A DNA stretch of 64,000 nucleotides from Streptomyces marianii (GTDB lineage Bacteria; Actinomycetota; Actinomycetes; Streptomycetales; Streptomycetaceae), in the NCBI RefSeq assembly GCF_005795905.1, contig NZ_VAWE01000001.1, positions 8,063,501 to 8,127,500 on the forward strand, in the 5' to 3' direction. Below are positions 29,873-39,315 of this stretch, one piece after another. Every line of letters begins with the position of its first letter. Within the stretch, counting starts at the first letter, position 1. Both the position numbers and the translations under genes were made by a program. The notes under the pieces were generated by a model. The model was not told the origin of the DNA. It did no database searches and saw only the letters and a program-made list of their open reading frames with translations.

Positions 29873-32800
29873 TCACGGCCGCGCCGCCCCGGACAGGTTC
29901 CGCTCGATCGCTTCACGGGCCGCGTCCAGCACCGCCGCCCGGCCGACGGCGGGAGCGCCGCGGAGCGGGATTCCGGGCGTGACGGGCCCGTCTCGCGGTC
30001 CGCCGTCCCCCGGGTGCACCGCGTGCTTCTCGGCACCCTCCACGGCGGGCGCGTCGGGAGCCCCGTCGGCAGCCGTCTCGATCAGCACCGCGGTCTCCTC
30101 GTCGCCGAGCCGGCGGAGAAGTCCGGCGAGGTTGCGCAGAGTGACCCAGAGATGGGTCCAGTTGCCGTTGCGGGCGAAGTAGTCGATGACCTCGCGGTAA
30201 CCGCCCAGCGCCTCGTGCACCCGGCCCGTACGGGCACGCAACGACAGCAGTCCCACCGTCGCGACACCGACGAGGAACGTCGCCCCCGAAGCACGGGCCA
30301 GTTCGACGGCGCGCACGTACCGCACCTCCGCCGCGTCGTTGTGCCCCGCCAGACTGTCGATCTCCCCGGCGACATAGGCCCCCCACGCTCGCATCGAGGG
30401 TGACACCGCACCGGCCAGTCCCCGCTCGTTCAGGCGGCGGGCCTGGTCCGGATCGCCCGCGTAGGCCGTGGCCAGGGCCGCGATCCCCAGGTTCTCCCGT
30501 TGCGGGCCGACGAGGGCGAGGGCGGCGAGGGAGTGCTCGACCACGTCCTCGTACGCGCCACGGGCCAGGTCGGCCACCGACAGGACCGACAGGCAGCGCC
30601 ATCTCCCCGTGGTTCCGGTCGTCCGTTCCAGCCCGGTGCGGGCGAGCAGACCGGCCCGACGGTACTCCCCGCGGTGATAGGTGGCCTCGGCCGCCGTTCC
30701 GAGTACCTCGCCGGCCAGGGGGTGGCCGTCGAGTGCCTCGTCCGCGGCCAGTTCCACCGCCCAGTCCCGGATCTCGACCAGGTCGCGGTAGGTGACGGCG
30801 TCGTAGAGGGCGGTGACGACGGCTGCGGCGTCGTCCACGGCCCCCCGGGCCCGGGCAAGTCGCCAGGCGGCCCGGAGGTTGGGGAGTTCCCGGCGGAGCG
30901 CGCTGTCGGCCTCGCCCTCCCTCCCGGAATCCAGGGTCCGTCCGATCCACGCGGTCAGCGTGCGGGCCCAGGCCAGTAGCCGGCCTGCCGCGGCGTCGTC
31001 CTCCCCGGCTGCCGCGAGCCGGTCCAGGGCGAACGCCCGTAGTGTCTGCAGCATCCGGTAGCGGGTGGCGCCTTCGAACGAGGCTTCGATCATGGAGGCG
31101 TCGACGAGCCGGGCGAGTGCGGCTCCCGGGTCGCCGCCGAGGCCCAGGTCGTCGGCGATCCGTTCGGCGGTGTCGGGGTCGACACCGTCGGGGAAGACCG
31201 CCAGATGTCTGAAGAGCCGCTGCTCGTCCGGTGTCAGGAGCTCGTACGACCACTCGAGCGTGGCCCGCAGCGTGCGGTGCCTGCGGTCGGCGCTCGATGT
31301 GCCCCCCGCGAGCAGATCGAGCGAGCGTTCGAGCCGGCGCTGTAGGTCGGTGAGGGAGAACGTCGACAACCGGCCGGCCGCGAGTTCGATGGCCAGCGGC
31401 ATCCCGTCGAGCCTGCGCACGATCCCGGCGACCGTCCGCAGGTCCTCCTCGGTGGGCGGCGGGCCGGGCCGGACACGACGGGCCCGCTCCAGGAACAGGG
31501 CGGAGGACGGGATCTGCGCGGGGTCGTCACCGGGCCGGGGAAGGGCGAGGGGTGTCAGCCGGTAGAGGTGTTCCACCGGCAGGCCGAGGGGCTCACGGCT
31601 GGTCGCCAGCAGGGTGGTCCCGGGGCAGGCGGTGAGGATCGTGTCGACGGCGTCGCGGACGCCGTCGAGCAGGTGCTCGCAGTTGTCGACCACGAGGAGG
31701 CCGGGGTGGTCGGCCAGCACGGCGAGGCAGGCGGAGAGCACGTCGCCCCGGTCGACCTTCAGATTGAGCGCCGTGGCCAGAGCGTGCGCAAGGGCGGCGG
31801 CGTCGGTGACCGGCGCGAGGCACAGCACCGCCACCGCGCCGTTCCGCCGCGCGACCTCCAGCGCGAGCCGCGTCTTCCCGACACCGCCGGGCCCGACGAG
31901 AGTGACGAGCCGCTCGGTCGCGAGCAGTTCCCGCAGAGCCCTGACCTGCGGTTCGCGGCCGATCAGAGGGATGGCCGCGCGGCCCGGTGAGTCGAGCGCC
32001 GCCGATGGGCCCGGTGGCACCGACGCGCCGGGCCGCGGCTGTGAGTCCGGTTGCTCCGGTGCTCCGGCCGGTTCCCCGGTTTGCCGTGTGGGCCTGGACG
32101 GCGCGTCGACGGTTGCCGGGGGCGCGGCGCGCGGCGTCGGGGGCGGCGCGGACGTCTCCGGTGCGGGGGCCGTCTCGGCGAGGGGCGCCGTTTCCTTGGG
32201 GTACGCCTCCTTGGGGTACGCCGTCTCCGTGAGGGGCACGGCGCCCGTGAGGATGTCGTGTTCGGTCGCGTCCAACGCGGGGGAGGGGTCGAGCCCGGTC
32301 TCGTCGATCAGCCGCCGCCGGTACTCCCGGGCGGTGTGCAGCGCCCGGGGCGCCTGTCCGGTCGCTGCGAGAGCCCTCATGAGGAGCAGGACGGCGGGCT
32401 CGCGCAGGGGATCGGCGGCCCAGGACGCGGCCGCCAGGCCGACGACCTCTTCGGCCCGGCCCGCGGCGACGGCCCGTGCGATCAGGGCGTCGGTCACGTC
32501 CTGCCGCAGCCGTGCGCAGTCCTCGACCGCGGCCGCGATCGGCCCGACGTCGGCGAGGTCGGCGAGGACGGGCCCCCGCCACAGCTCGTGCGCCTGGCGG
32601 AGCAGTGCGTACCCGCCCCTCGCGTCGTGCTGCGCCGCCGCGAAGAGCGCACGGGCCTGGGCCAGATCGAGTTCGCCGTCCCCGAGGACGAGCCGGTAGC
32701 CGTCGTGCCGGGTCTCGAGCCGGTCCGAGGCGGCGCCGAGGTGCCCGCGCAGCCGGGAGACGTGGTTGTGCAGGGCCTGGCGGCCGGAATCGGGTACTTG

Positions 32801-32983
32801 CGAGGGCCACAGCGCGTCCACGAGACGGTCGATGGTGACGGTCCGGCTTTCGGCGAGGGCGAGCAGTGCGAGCACGGCCCGCCGTTTCGGCCCGGGCACG
32901 TCCACCCCGGCGCCGTCGACGAGGAGCCGCAGGGGCCCGAGCACCTCCACCCGGACCGACGGCGGCGGACACCCGACTGTCAT
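29873..32983 (-). CDS. AfsR/SARP-like regulator: wHTH-BTAD-NB-ARC-TPR
   Basis: A 1036-residue transcription regulator. An OmpR-type winged helix (about 10-95; VRVEVLGPLRLLVDG, LHNHVSRLRGHLG) is followed by the bacterial transcriptional activation domain (to about 245). After a Pro/Ala/Thr linker with PKEAYPKE repeats comes an NB-ARC ATPase (GPGGVGKT near 365, LLVVDNCEHLLDGV, LATSREPLGL, DGMPLAIELAAGRL) and helical TPR-like repeats to the end. Relatives such as AfsR switch on secondary metabolism. It is about 6.8 kb from the peptide operons and nothing ties it to them directly. ATG 32983 follows a GGGGGT motif. It converges with the PIG-L gene, 89 bases apart. Confidence 0.9.
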   Translation of the reverse strand: MTVGCPPPSVRVEVLGPLRLLVDGAGVDVPGPKRRAVLALLALAESRTVTIDRLVDALWPSQVPDSGRQALHNHVSRLRGHLGAASDRLETRHDGYRLVLGDGELDLAQARALFAAAQHDARGGYALLRQAHELWRGPVLADLADVGPIAAAVEDCARLRQDVTDALIARAVAAGRAEEVVGLAAASWAADPLREPAVLLLMRALAATGQAPRALHTAREYRRRLIDETGLDPSPALDATEHDILTGAVPLTETAYPKEAYPKETAPLAETAPAPETSAPPPTPRAAPPATVDAPSRPTRQTGEPAGAPEQPDSQPRPGASVPPGPSAALDSPGRAAIPLIGREPQVRALRELLATERLVTLVGPGGVGKTRLALEVARRNGAVAVLCLAPVTDAAALAHALATALNLKVDRGDVLSACLAVLADHPGLLVVDNCEHLLDGVRDAVDTILTACPGTTLLATSREPLGLPVEHLYRLTPLALPRPGDDPAQIPSSALFLERARRVRPGPPPTEEDLRTVAGIVRRLDGMPLAIELAAGRLSTFSLTDLQRRLERSLDLLAGGTSSADRRHRTLRATLEWSYELLTPDEQRLFRHLAVFPDGVDPDTAERIADDLGLGGDPGAALARLVDASMIEASFEGATRYRMLQTLRAFALDRLAAAGEDDAAAGRLLAWARTLTAWIGRTLDSGREGEADSALRRELPNLRAAWRLARARGAVDDAAAVVTALYDAVTYRDLVEIRDWAVELAADEALDGHPLAGEVLGTAAEATYHRGEYRRAGLLARTGLERTTGTTGRWRCLSVLSVADLARGAYEDVVEHSLAALALVGPQRENLGIAALATAYAGDPDQARRLNERGLAGAVSPSMRAWGAYVAGEIDSLAGHNDAAEVRYVRAVELARASGATFLVGVATVGLLSLRARTGRVHEALGGYREVIDYFARNGNWTHLWVTLRNLAGLLRRLGDEETAVLIETAADGAPDAPAVEGAEKHAVHPGDGGPRDGPVTPGIPLRGAPAVGRAAVLDAAREAIERNLSGAARP

Positions 32984-33259
32984 GGGACCCCCGGAACGAG
33001 GACGAGAGACGGAAGGGACGGAAGGGACGGAAGAGGACGGGAGGGAGCGGGGGGACACGACGGGGCAGCGAGGACGAGGTTCGCAGGCGGGCCGGTCACG
33101 ACGAGCAGGCCGCGGGCGAACCGGTCACGAGCACGGAGCCCGGGAACCGGGACGCGCCTGTTAGCACGACGATAGTCCGTGCGAGGGCCGTGACAGGCGA
33201 CGCGCCGAGGCTTTCTGGCGTGGCCGGTACAGGCCGGTCGCAGGAGGAAGGAGCCAGTG

Positions 33260-34306
33260 ATGGATCAGGACAACGTGACGGCGTTCCTGGAGCGGTTCGT
33301 GAGCGACCTCGGTGCCACCGGTGCCGCGGGTTCCGTGGTGATCGGCCACCGACTCGGCCTCTACCAGGCCCTCGCGGACGGCCCGGCGACCCCGGAGCAG
33401 TTCGCCGAGCGCACCGGATGCCACCAGCGCTACCTGACCGAATGGCTGTGCGGCCAGGCGGCGGGCGGCTACGTCGACTACGACCCGGCGACCGGGACGT
33501 TCTCGCTGACCGAGGAGCAGGCGTACTGCCTCGCCGACCCGGAGGGCCCCAATCTGGCTGCCGCGTTCCGCGTCGTGCTGGGCTATCTGCGGGCCGAGCA
33601 GCGGATCACCGAGGCGTTCCGGACAGGTGAGGGGGTTGGCTGGCATGAGCACGACGAGGACGTCTTCATCGGGTGCGACGCGTTCTACCGGCCCGGATAC
33701 GCGGCCGAACTCGTCCGTACGTGGATTCCGGCGCTGGACGGGATCGACGCCAAGCTGAGCGCGGCCGGGAGGGTCGCCGACCTGGGCTGCGGCCTCGGCT
33801 CGACGTCGCTGCTCATCGCGGAGGCCTACCCGCGTACCACCGTCTCCGGCTCCGACTACCACACCCGGTCGGTCGAGCTGGCCAGGAAGAAGGCCGCCGA
33901 GGCCGGTGTCTCCGACCGCGTGTCCTTCGAGGTGGCCACGGCGCAGACCTTCACCGGTACCGGATACGACCTCGTGGCGATGTTCGACTGCCTCCACGAC
34001 ATGGGCGACCCGCTCGGCGCCGCGCGCCGGGTGCGCCGGGCCCTGGCTCCCGACGGCACCTGGCTGCTCGTCGAACCCGCGGCCTCCGACCGCATCGAGG
34101 ACAACCTCAACCCCGTCGGTCGGTTGTTCTACAGCGGTTCCACGTTCCTGTGCGTGCCGAACGGCCTGTCCCAGCCGGGCGGCTACGCCCTCGGTGCCCA
34201 GGCCGGCGAGACGGCGATCCGCCGGATCGCCACGGAGGCCGGCTTCACCCGGTTCCGGAAGGCCGCGCAGACCGGGTTCAACGCCGTGTACGAGATCCGG
34301 CCGTGA
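33260..34306 (+). CDS. Class I SAM-dependent methyltransferase with N-terminal winged helix
   Basis: A 348-residue methyltransferase resembling the Rv2258c group. The first 90 residues form a dimerisation/winged-helix region (GHRLGLYQALADGPATPEQF, HQRYLTEWLCGQAAGGYV). The Rossmann core has VADLGCGLGSTSLLIAEAYP at about 172 (SAM-binding GxGxG), SDYHTRSVELARK and FDCLHDMGDP, and ends ETAIRRIATEAGFTRFRKAA. The acceptor is unknown. ATG 33260 has GGAGGAAGGAG upstream; the GTG one codon earlier is less likely. It stands alone, convergent with the MerR gene. Confidence 0.85.
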   Translation: MDQDNVTAFLERFVSDLGATGAAGSVVIGHRLGLYQALADGPATPEQFAERTGCHQRYLTEWLCGQAAGGYVDYDPATGTFSLTEEQAYCLADPEGPNLAAAFRVVLGYLRAEQRITEAFRTGEGVGWHEHDEDVFIGCDAFYRPGYAAELVRTWIPALDGIDAKLSAAGRVADLGCGLGSTSLLIAEAYPRTTVSGSDYHTRSVELARKKAAEAGVSDRVSFEVATAQTFTGTGYDLVAMFDCLHDMGDPLGAARRVRRALAPDGTWLLVEPAASDRIEDNLNPVGRLFYSGSTFLCVPNGLSQPGGYALGAQAGETAIRRIATEAGFTRFRKAAQTGFNAVYEIRP

Positions 34307-34452
34307 GCCGCCCCCGGCTCCGTCCGTCCACGGAACACGGCCTCCGCCACGGGCGGTGAGGCCGCGGGGGACCTGACCGGCCGGGACGGCACGGCCCGCT
34401 CGACCCGCGGGACCGGACCGAGAGCCGTCAGGCGCGCTCCGGACTCCGCCCG

Positions 34453-34860
34453 CTACCCCGCCGGGGCGTTCTGCTCCAGGCGCGCGCCCAGGGTGGCGGC
34501 GAAGTCCTCGGCGCGGGCCAGCTGGACCCGCAGCCTCTCCACCTGCTCGGTGGCGGCCTGCTGGTACCTCCGTACGCGGTGCAGGAGGGCTTCGAGCTCG
34601 TCGGCGTCGAGGACGGTACCGGCGTCGAGGCGGTCGGTGGCTTCCAGCAGGTCGCGCATCTGCTCCAGGGTGAAACCGAGCGGCTTCATGCGGCGGATGA
34701 CCATGAGTCGGGCGACGTCGGCCTCGGTGTAGAGGCGGAAGCCGCCCTGGGAGCGGGCGGAGGGGACGACCAGGCCGTTCTCCTCGTAATGGCGGATCGT
34801 GCGCAGGGACAGCTCCGTACGCGCGGCGACCTCGCCGATCTGCATGTGCCTGCCGTCCAC
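34453..34860 (-). CDS. MerR family transcriptional regulator
   Basis: A 135-residue MerR protein. The N-terminal helix-turn-helix and wing are MQIGEVAARTELSLRTIRHY, then EENGLVVPSARSQGGFRLYT. The dimerisation coiled coil is in LHRVRRYQQAATEQVERLRV. There is no conserved Cys pair at the effector end, so it is not an obvious metal or redox sensor. The GTG at 34860 has GGAGG nine bases upstream; ATG 34845 is an alternative. It is divergent from the SulP transporter, with a near-perfect palindrome between them that is likely its operator. Confidence 0.88.
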   Translation of the reverse strand: MDGRHMQIGEVAARTELSLRTIRHYEENGLVVPSARSQGGFRLYTEADVARLMVIRRMKPLGFTLEQMRDLLEATDRLDAGTVLDADELEALLHRVRRYQQAATEQVERLRVQLARAEDFAATLGARLEQNAPAG

Positions 34861-34921
34861 GCCCGTGATCCTCCGGCCCTTCTCGCCGTCGGCGGTCTCG
34901 GCCCGGAAGGGCGCCGCCGAT

Positions 34922-34945
34922 CTCTACTCTAACGTTAGGGTAGAG
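34922..34945. promoter_or_regulatory. 24-bp palindromic operator between merR and sulP genes
   Basis: CTCTACTCTAAC at 34922-34933 is followed directly by GTTAGGGTAGAG at 34934-34945, complementary except for one base. Its AT content contrasts with the surrounding DNA. Such dyads between divergent MerR and target genes are the usual MerR binding sites. It is 62 bases upstream of the MerR GTG and 337 bases upstream of the transporter start. Confidence 0.72.
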
Positions 34946-35282
34946 TTGCCGGCGGTGAGGGCGGCCTTCCGCTCCCTCCGCCGCTGCCGTGTCGGGGCCG
35001 ATGGCGCCCCCGGCGAGGATCCGAGTTCCTGCAGGAGAGAAGTGTGCGCGAGCCCTTGACGCCCGGCGCCGCCGCCTGCCCGCCGTGACGCTTCGCCCCC
35101 GGGCGTGAGGCAGGGCCGCGCAGGCCCCGCTCCGTCCTCCTTCGACCTCCGGCTCCGCATCGCGCGGAGCCGCCCTGCGGGGTGCCGGCCCGGCTTCTCT
35201 GCATCCTCCCGATCCTCCCGATCCTCCCGCGCACCCCGGCCTGCCGTAGCGGTGTGCCCGAGCACGACAGGTTCCTTCTCCC
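34946..35282. other. Long leader ahead of the SulP gene
   Basis: No gene reads in these 337 bases. Direct GATCCTCCC units occur at about 35208-35230. The leader would be transcribed if the SulP promoter overlaps the palindrome at 34922. Confidence 0.35.
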
Positions 35283-36791
35283 TTGCCTTCCGCCACTGCT
35301 CTGCCCCCGGCCGCGCGTCTGCGCGGCCTGAAGCCCGACTGGATCGCCGACCCGAAGGCCTGGCGCACCGAGGTCCTCGCGGGACTGGTCGTCGCCCTCG
35401 CGCTGATCCCCGAGGCGATCTCGTTCTCGATCATCGCCGGTGTCGACCCGGCGATCGGCCTGTTCGCCTCGTTCACCATGGCAGTGGTGATCTCGGTCGC
35501 CGGCGGTCGGCGGGCGATGATCTCGGCCGCGACCGGCGCCGTCGCCCTCGTCATCGCCCCGCTCAACCGTGAGCACGGTCTGGGCTACCTGGTCGCCGCC
35601 GTCATCCTCGCCGGCGTCTTCCAGGTCGTCCTGGGAGCGCTCGGGGTCGCCCGGTTGATGCGGTTCATCCCGCGCTCGGTGATGGTCGGCTTCGTCAACG
35701 CGCTCGCCATTCTGATCTTCATGGCCCAGGTCCCCGAGATGACCGACGTGCCGTGGGCGGTCTACCCGCTGGTCGTCGGCGGCCTCGCCATGATGGTGTT
35801 CTTCCCGAAGATCACCACCGTGGTCCCTGCACCGCTCGTCTCGATCGTCATCCTGACCGTGATCACCGTCGGCGCGGCCGTCGCGGTGCCGACCGTGGGC
35901 GACAAGGGCGCCCTGCCGTCCTCGCTGCCGGTACCGGGCCTGCCCGACGTGCCGTTCACCCTGGACACCCTGACGACGATCGCCCCCTACGCGTTCGCGA
36001 TGGCGCTGGTCGGCCTGATGGAGTCGCTGATGACGGCGAAGCTGGTCGACGAGATCACCGACACCCACTCAAGCAAGACCCGCGAGTCCATCGGCCAGGG
36101 CATCGCCAACATCGTCACCGGCTTCTTCGGCGGTATGGGCGGCTGCGCCATGATCGGCCAGACGATGATCAACGTGAAGGTCTCCGGGGCCAGAACCCGC
36201 CTGTCGACCTTCCTCGCGGGCGCGTTTCTGATGGTGCTGTGCATCGTCTTCGGCCCGGTCGTCTCCGACATCCCCATGGCCGCCCTGGTCGCGGTCATGA
36301 TCATGGTGTCCTTCGCGACATTCGACTGGCACTCCATCGCGCCGAAGACCCTCAAGCGGATGCCCGCCGGCGAGATCGCCGTCTTGGCGATCACCGTCGC
36401 CTGTGTGGTGACCACCCACAACCTCGCCATCGGCGTGGTCGTCGGCTCCGTCACCGCCATGGTCATCTTCGCCAAGCGCGTCGCCCATCTCGCCGAGGTC
36501 ACCGCCGTGATCGACCCCGACGGCACCACGGTGGTCTACCGGGTCACCGGGGAACTGTTCTTCGCCTCCTCCAACGACCTCGTCGGCCGGTTCGACTACG
36601 CGGGCGACCCGGACAGGGTCGTCATCGACCTCAGCGCGGCACACGTCTGGGACGCCTCCTCCGTCGCCGCCCTCGACGCCATCGAGACGAAGTACGCCCA
36701 GCGCGGCAAGACCGTCGAGATCACCGGCCTGAACGACCCCAGCGCCGACCTCCACGGCAAGCTCACCGGCGAACTCTCCGGCAGCCACTGA
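35283..36791 (+). CDS. SulP family inorganic anion transporter with STAS domain
   Basis: A 502-residue membrane transporter. About eleven hydrophobic segments start with LAGLVVALALIPEAISFSII, the characteristic SulP helix 1, and include GGMGGCAMIGQTMINVKVSGARTRLSTF. A cytoplasmic STAS domain (about 400-495; VYRVTGELFFASSNDLVGRF, VIDLSAAHVWDASSVAALD) closes the protein. Family substrates are sulphate, bicarbonate or other anions; no residue here decides. The start codon appears to be TTG at 35283; no ATG or GTG lies at the family N-terminus. Control by the divergent MerR protein is inferred. Confidence 0.88.
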   Translation: MPSATALPPAARLRGLKPDWIADPKAWRTEVLAGLVVALALIPEAISFSIIAGVDPAIGLFASFTMAVVISVAGGRRAMISAATGAVALVIAPLNREHGLGYLVAAVILAGVFQVVLGALGVARLMRFIPRSVMVGFVNALAILIFMAQVPEMTDVPWAVYPLVVGGLAMMVFFPKITTVVPAPLVSIVILTVITVGAAVAVPTVGDKGALPSSLPVPGLPDVPFTLDTLTTIAPYAFAMALVGLMESLMTAKLVDEITDTHSSKTRESIGQGIANIVTGFFGGMGGCAMIGQTMINVKVSGARTRLSTFLAGAFLMVLCIVFGPVVSDIPMAALVAVMIMVSFATFDWHSIAPKTLKRMPAGEIAVLAITVACVVTTHNLAIGVVVGSVTAMVIFAKRVAHLAEVTAVIDPDGTTVVYRVTGELFFASSNDLVGRFDYAGDPDRVVIDLSAAHVWDASSVAALDAIETKYAQRGKTVEITGLNDPSADLHGKLTGELSGSH

Positions 36792-37100
36792 CACACGGCA
36801 CCCGGACGGTGAGAGGGCCCCGGCACCGGCCCCCCTCAGCGTCCCCCAGGGCGAGGCCTGTCCGTTCGCCGCAGCCCCACGGGGGACAGGGCCGCCACCC
36901 GGGCGACCGCCGGTGCTCGCGGGCCCCGAAGACGCGCACCCGCGGGATGGCACGGGCAGACCCACCCGCGCCCCTCAGGCGTTGGGAATGGGCCTTCCCC
37001 GCGAGGGTCGCCATGGGCCCGTTCCGCCACGGCGCCGCAAACCTGCGCGACGGTGCTGTCCCGGTGGCGCAAGCACGGACCTGGGCGCGGACGGCCGGTC
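36792..37100. other. Convergent intergenic region
   Basis: A 309-base gap between the SulP and DUF1206 stops. An imperfect hairpin with GAGGG / CCCTC arms lies near 36812-36838 and may act as a bidirectional terminator. Nothing else is seen. Confidence 0.3.
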
Positions 37101-37937
37101 TCAGACCCTGCGCCACCGGGACGTCAGCAACGAGAAGACACCGAACAGGACCAGCCCCGTGGCCGTCGCGACCAGCAGCCAGGGCCCCGCGGCCGTCGTG
37201 GCGAAGGTGCGGAGCGTGTCGTCGAGCCCCTTCGCGTCGGACGGGTCGTACGTGATCGCCGCACGAGCGGCGAAACCTCCCGCCACCGCGAAGACCAGAC
37301 CCCGGGCGATGCCACCGGCCACGCCTGCCACATCCACGGCCTGCCGGGACCGCCGGCCCATGGCCCCTGTCTTGAGGTGCTTGCGGTACTTCCGCAGCGC
37401 GGCACGCACACCGATCCACACACCCGCGCAAGCGATCCCGGCACCGCCGAGACCCACGATCCACTGGCCGGCCGGAAGTTCGAGGGCCCGGGCGGTGATG
37501 TCCCGCGACTGCTGGTCGCTCGAACCCGAGCCCCGTTCGCCGATGGCGAAGGCCAGCACCGAGTAGGCGGCGAATGCGTAGAAGACGCATCGCGCCGCCG
37601 ACAGCGCGCGCTTGCGGGCCTTGCGTCCGTCGGGGCCTACCGCCCCGAACGCTGCCTCCGACAGCCGCCAGAGCACCATGCCGATCAGACCGACCCCCAC
37701 AGCCCACAGCAGAACCGCGCCGAAGGGCTGAGCGGACAGTTCCTCCAGCGCGCCGCCGCGGTCGGCCTCACGGCCGCCGTCCGACCCGAAAGCCACCTGC
37801 AGGGCGAGCACACCGATGAGCAGATAGATCACGCCGCGTGCCGCGAGCCCCCAGCGTGCTCCGGTCTCCACCGCGTCGCTGCGTGCCGCGCGGTGTGCCA
37901 CCGTGCGGCTCCGGAATGTCAATGCGCGTGCGTTCAT
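37101..37937 (-). CDS. DUF1206 membrane protein
   Basis: A 278-residue integral membrane protein built of three repeats, each with two helices: ARWGLAARGVIYLLIGVLAL, ARCVFYAFAAYSVLAFAIGE and GIARGLVFAVAGGFAARAAI begin them, and GWR/RLSEAAF-type second helices follow. This triplicated R-G-x-x-Y/F pattern is DUF1206, of unknown function and common in actinobacteria. ATG 37937 was chosen because the family N-terminus starts shortly after it. It stands alone. Confidence 0.85.
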   Translation of the reverse strand: MNARALTFRSRTVAHRAARSDAVETGARWGLAARGVIYLLIGVLALQVAFGSDGGREADRGGALEELSAQPFGAVLLWAVGVGLIGMVLWRLSEAAFGAVGPDGRKARKRALSAARCVFYAFAAYSVLAFAIGERGSGSSDQQSRDITARALELPAGQWIVGLGGAGIACAGVWIGVRAALRKYRKHLKTGAMGRRSRQAVDVAGVAGGIARGLVFAVAGGFAARAAITYDPSDAKGLDDTLRTFATTAAGPWLLVATATGLVLFGVFSLLTSRWRRV

Positions 37938-38219
37938 GACCCTCGCTTGCCCCCGAAACTCCAGGAAGAACGCGGCTACTTCAGGGCGCGTGGCCGGGGA
38001 AGGGGCGGATGTCCCGCGGAGCGTGCACGGGGCACGGGGCCGGAGCCCGAGCACGGCGACCCCCGCGCACGGGCGGACGGGCAATGCCGGGGCGAGGTGT
38101 GGCACCGCCGGCGGGCCCACAGGAAGCCGTGTGTGACACCGGCACAACGGCGCGGCGGGGGATCCGGGGTGTCACGCCGCCGCGCCTCCCGCCGCGCCGC
38201 GATCGCGTCACCGCGTGCA

Positions 38220-38939
38220 TCAGGGGTTGCCGCCGTGCCACGGGGCGGGGGACGTGCCGTCGGCCCATGCCGTGAGAGCGGTCTGATCCAGACAGCGGAT
38301 GCCGCACTGCTCCGCGTAGTCCGCTGCGGGACCGGTGAACCCACCCGTGGTCACCACAGCGGCGACGTCCGCCTCGTGCACGGCGAAGCAGGTGCCGCCG
38401 AAGCGCTGCATGTCCTGCGAACCGACCTTGTTGACGGGCCCGTACCGCTTGCACTGGATGACCACACGCCGCCCGTCCGGCGCGACGGCCAGCACATCGG
38501 CGCCGAGATCACCGCTGCCACCGACCACTTCGACGTCCGTGCAGCCGTCGCGCTCGCACAGCCCGGCGATCGCCAGCTCGAACGCCTCGGCGTCCATCGC
38601 CGCGAAGTCCTGGCCGCTCTCGGCCCGTGCCGCTGCCGCAGCGGCCCGGTCGGCACCGGTCACCGGCCCGGTCTCCCACCGCTCGTCCGGTACGGACTCC
38701 GGACGTGGAACGGCCCGCCGCCCGCTGCCGGCACCTCGCAGCCCGAGGAGCCCGAGGGCCGTGCAGATCAGCGCGACACCTCCGAGCGCCCCGCCCACAC
38801 CGGCCGCCTTCACCAGCGACTTGAGCATCAGGCCGCACCCGCAGAGCACGGCCCCTGTCAGGGCGAACCACAGAAACGTCTGCCTCATGCTGAAGACGGC
38901 TCGGTCGGCGGACCGCGGACGCCGGACGGGTATCGTCAT
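38220..38939 (-). CDS. Membrane-anchored Mrr-like (PD-(D/E)xK) restriction-endonuclease-fold protein
   Basis: A 239-residue protein with two N-terminal membrane helices (FLWFALTGAVLCGCGLMLK and VGGALGGVALICTALGLLGL), a linker, and a nuclease-fold domain (about 112-232). FAAMDAEAFELAIAGLCERD, VVGGSGDLGADVLAVAPDGR and VVIQCKRYGPVNKVG give the D-x(n)-(Q)-x-K core of the Mrr_cat/restriction-endonuclease-like group. The arrangement matches the DUF2034/YcjY-type membrane nucleases, whose role is poorly known. No methyltransferase or other restriction gene is adjacent, so a classical restriction system is not supported. Confidence 0.78.
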   Translation of the reverse strand: MTIPVRRPRSADRAVFSMRQTFLWFALTGAVLCGCGLMLKSLVKAAGVGGALGGVALICTALGLLGLRGAGSGRRAVPRPESVPDERWETGPVTGADRAAAAAARAESGQDFAAMDAEAFELAIAGLCERDGCTDVEVVGGSGDLGADVLAVAPDGRRVVIQCKRYGPVNKVGSQDMQRFGGTCFAVHEADVAAVVTTGGFTGPAADYAEQCGIRCLDQTALTAWADGTSPAPWHGGNP

Positions 38940-39039
38940 GTGCAGCGCTCACCTCATTCGGGATCGGATCGATCCAAGATCGTCCCGATCCCCTCTGCCC
39001 CGTCCCCGCCACCTCTAACAGGCTTGCCGACGCAACGAA

Positions 39040-39265
39040 TCAGAGGTTCTCGGCGATCTCCTCCCGGGCCACCGCCTCGAGCTCACTCCCGGCCGCCGCG
39101 AACTCCGCGTCCAGCAGGTTGAATTCCTCCGTCGTTACGTGAGTGAGCCCGTACGGGTCCGCCAGATCCGACGGCCGCTCCGCCTCGATCAGCTCGCGGA
39201 GCCGCAGGACGATCGCTCTGCCCTCGTCGACGACGTGATCCGGAGGACACGCGTCGCGCCGGCGT
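39040..39265 (-). pseudogene. DUF5713-like fragment
   Basis: On the minus strand the frame reads PDHVVDEGRAIVLRLRELIE, then AERPSDLADPYGLTHVTTEEFN and AGSELEAVAREEIAEN before a stop at 39040. This resembles the C-terminal part of DUF5713 proteins as remembered, but there is no start codon or N-terminal half and the end looks premature. The upstream side runs straight into the NAD kinase promoter region. It is best read as a remnant; confidence in the family name is moderate. Confidence 0.45.
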
Positions 39266-39315
39266 CCCGGCCGGTCCTTGTGCGCGGTGGAACCCAGCGG
39301 TCTAGCGTGGAAGTG

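Noticed and set aside
29873..32983. Cluster-specific activator of the peptide locus
   Set aside because: It is 6.8 kb away with unrelated genes between, and no shared binding site could be shown, so it is kept as a general AfsR-like regulator.
38220..38939. Restriction-modification system
   Set aside because: The nuclease-fold protein is membrane-anchored and has no methyltransferase or specificity partner nearby.
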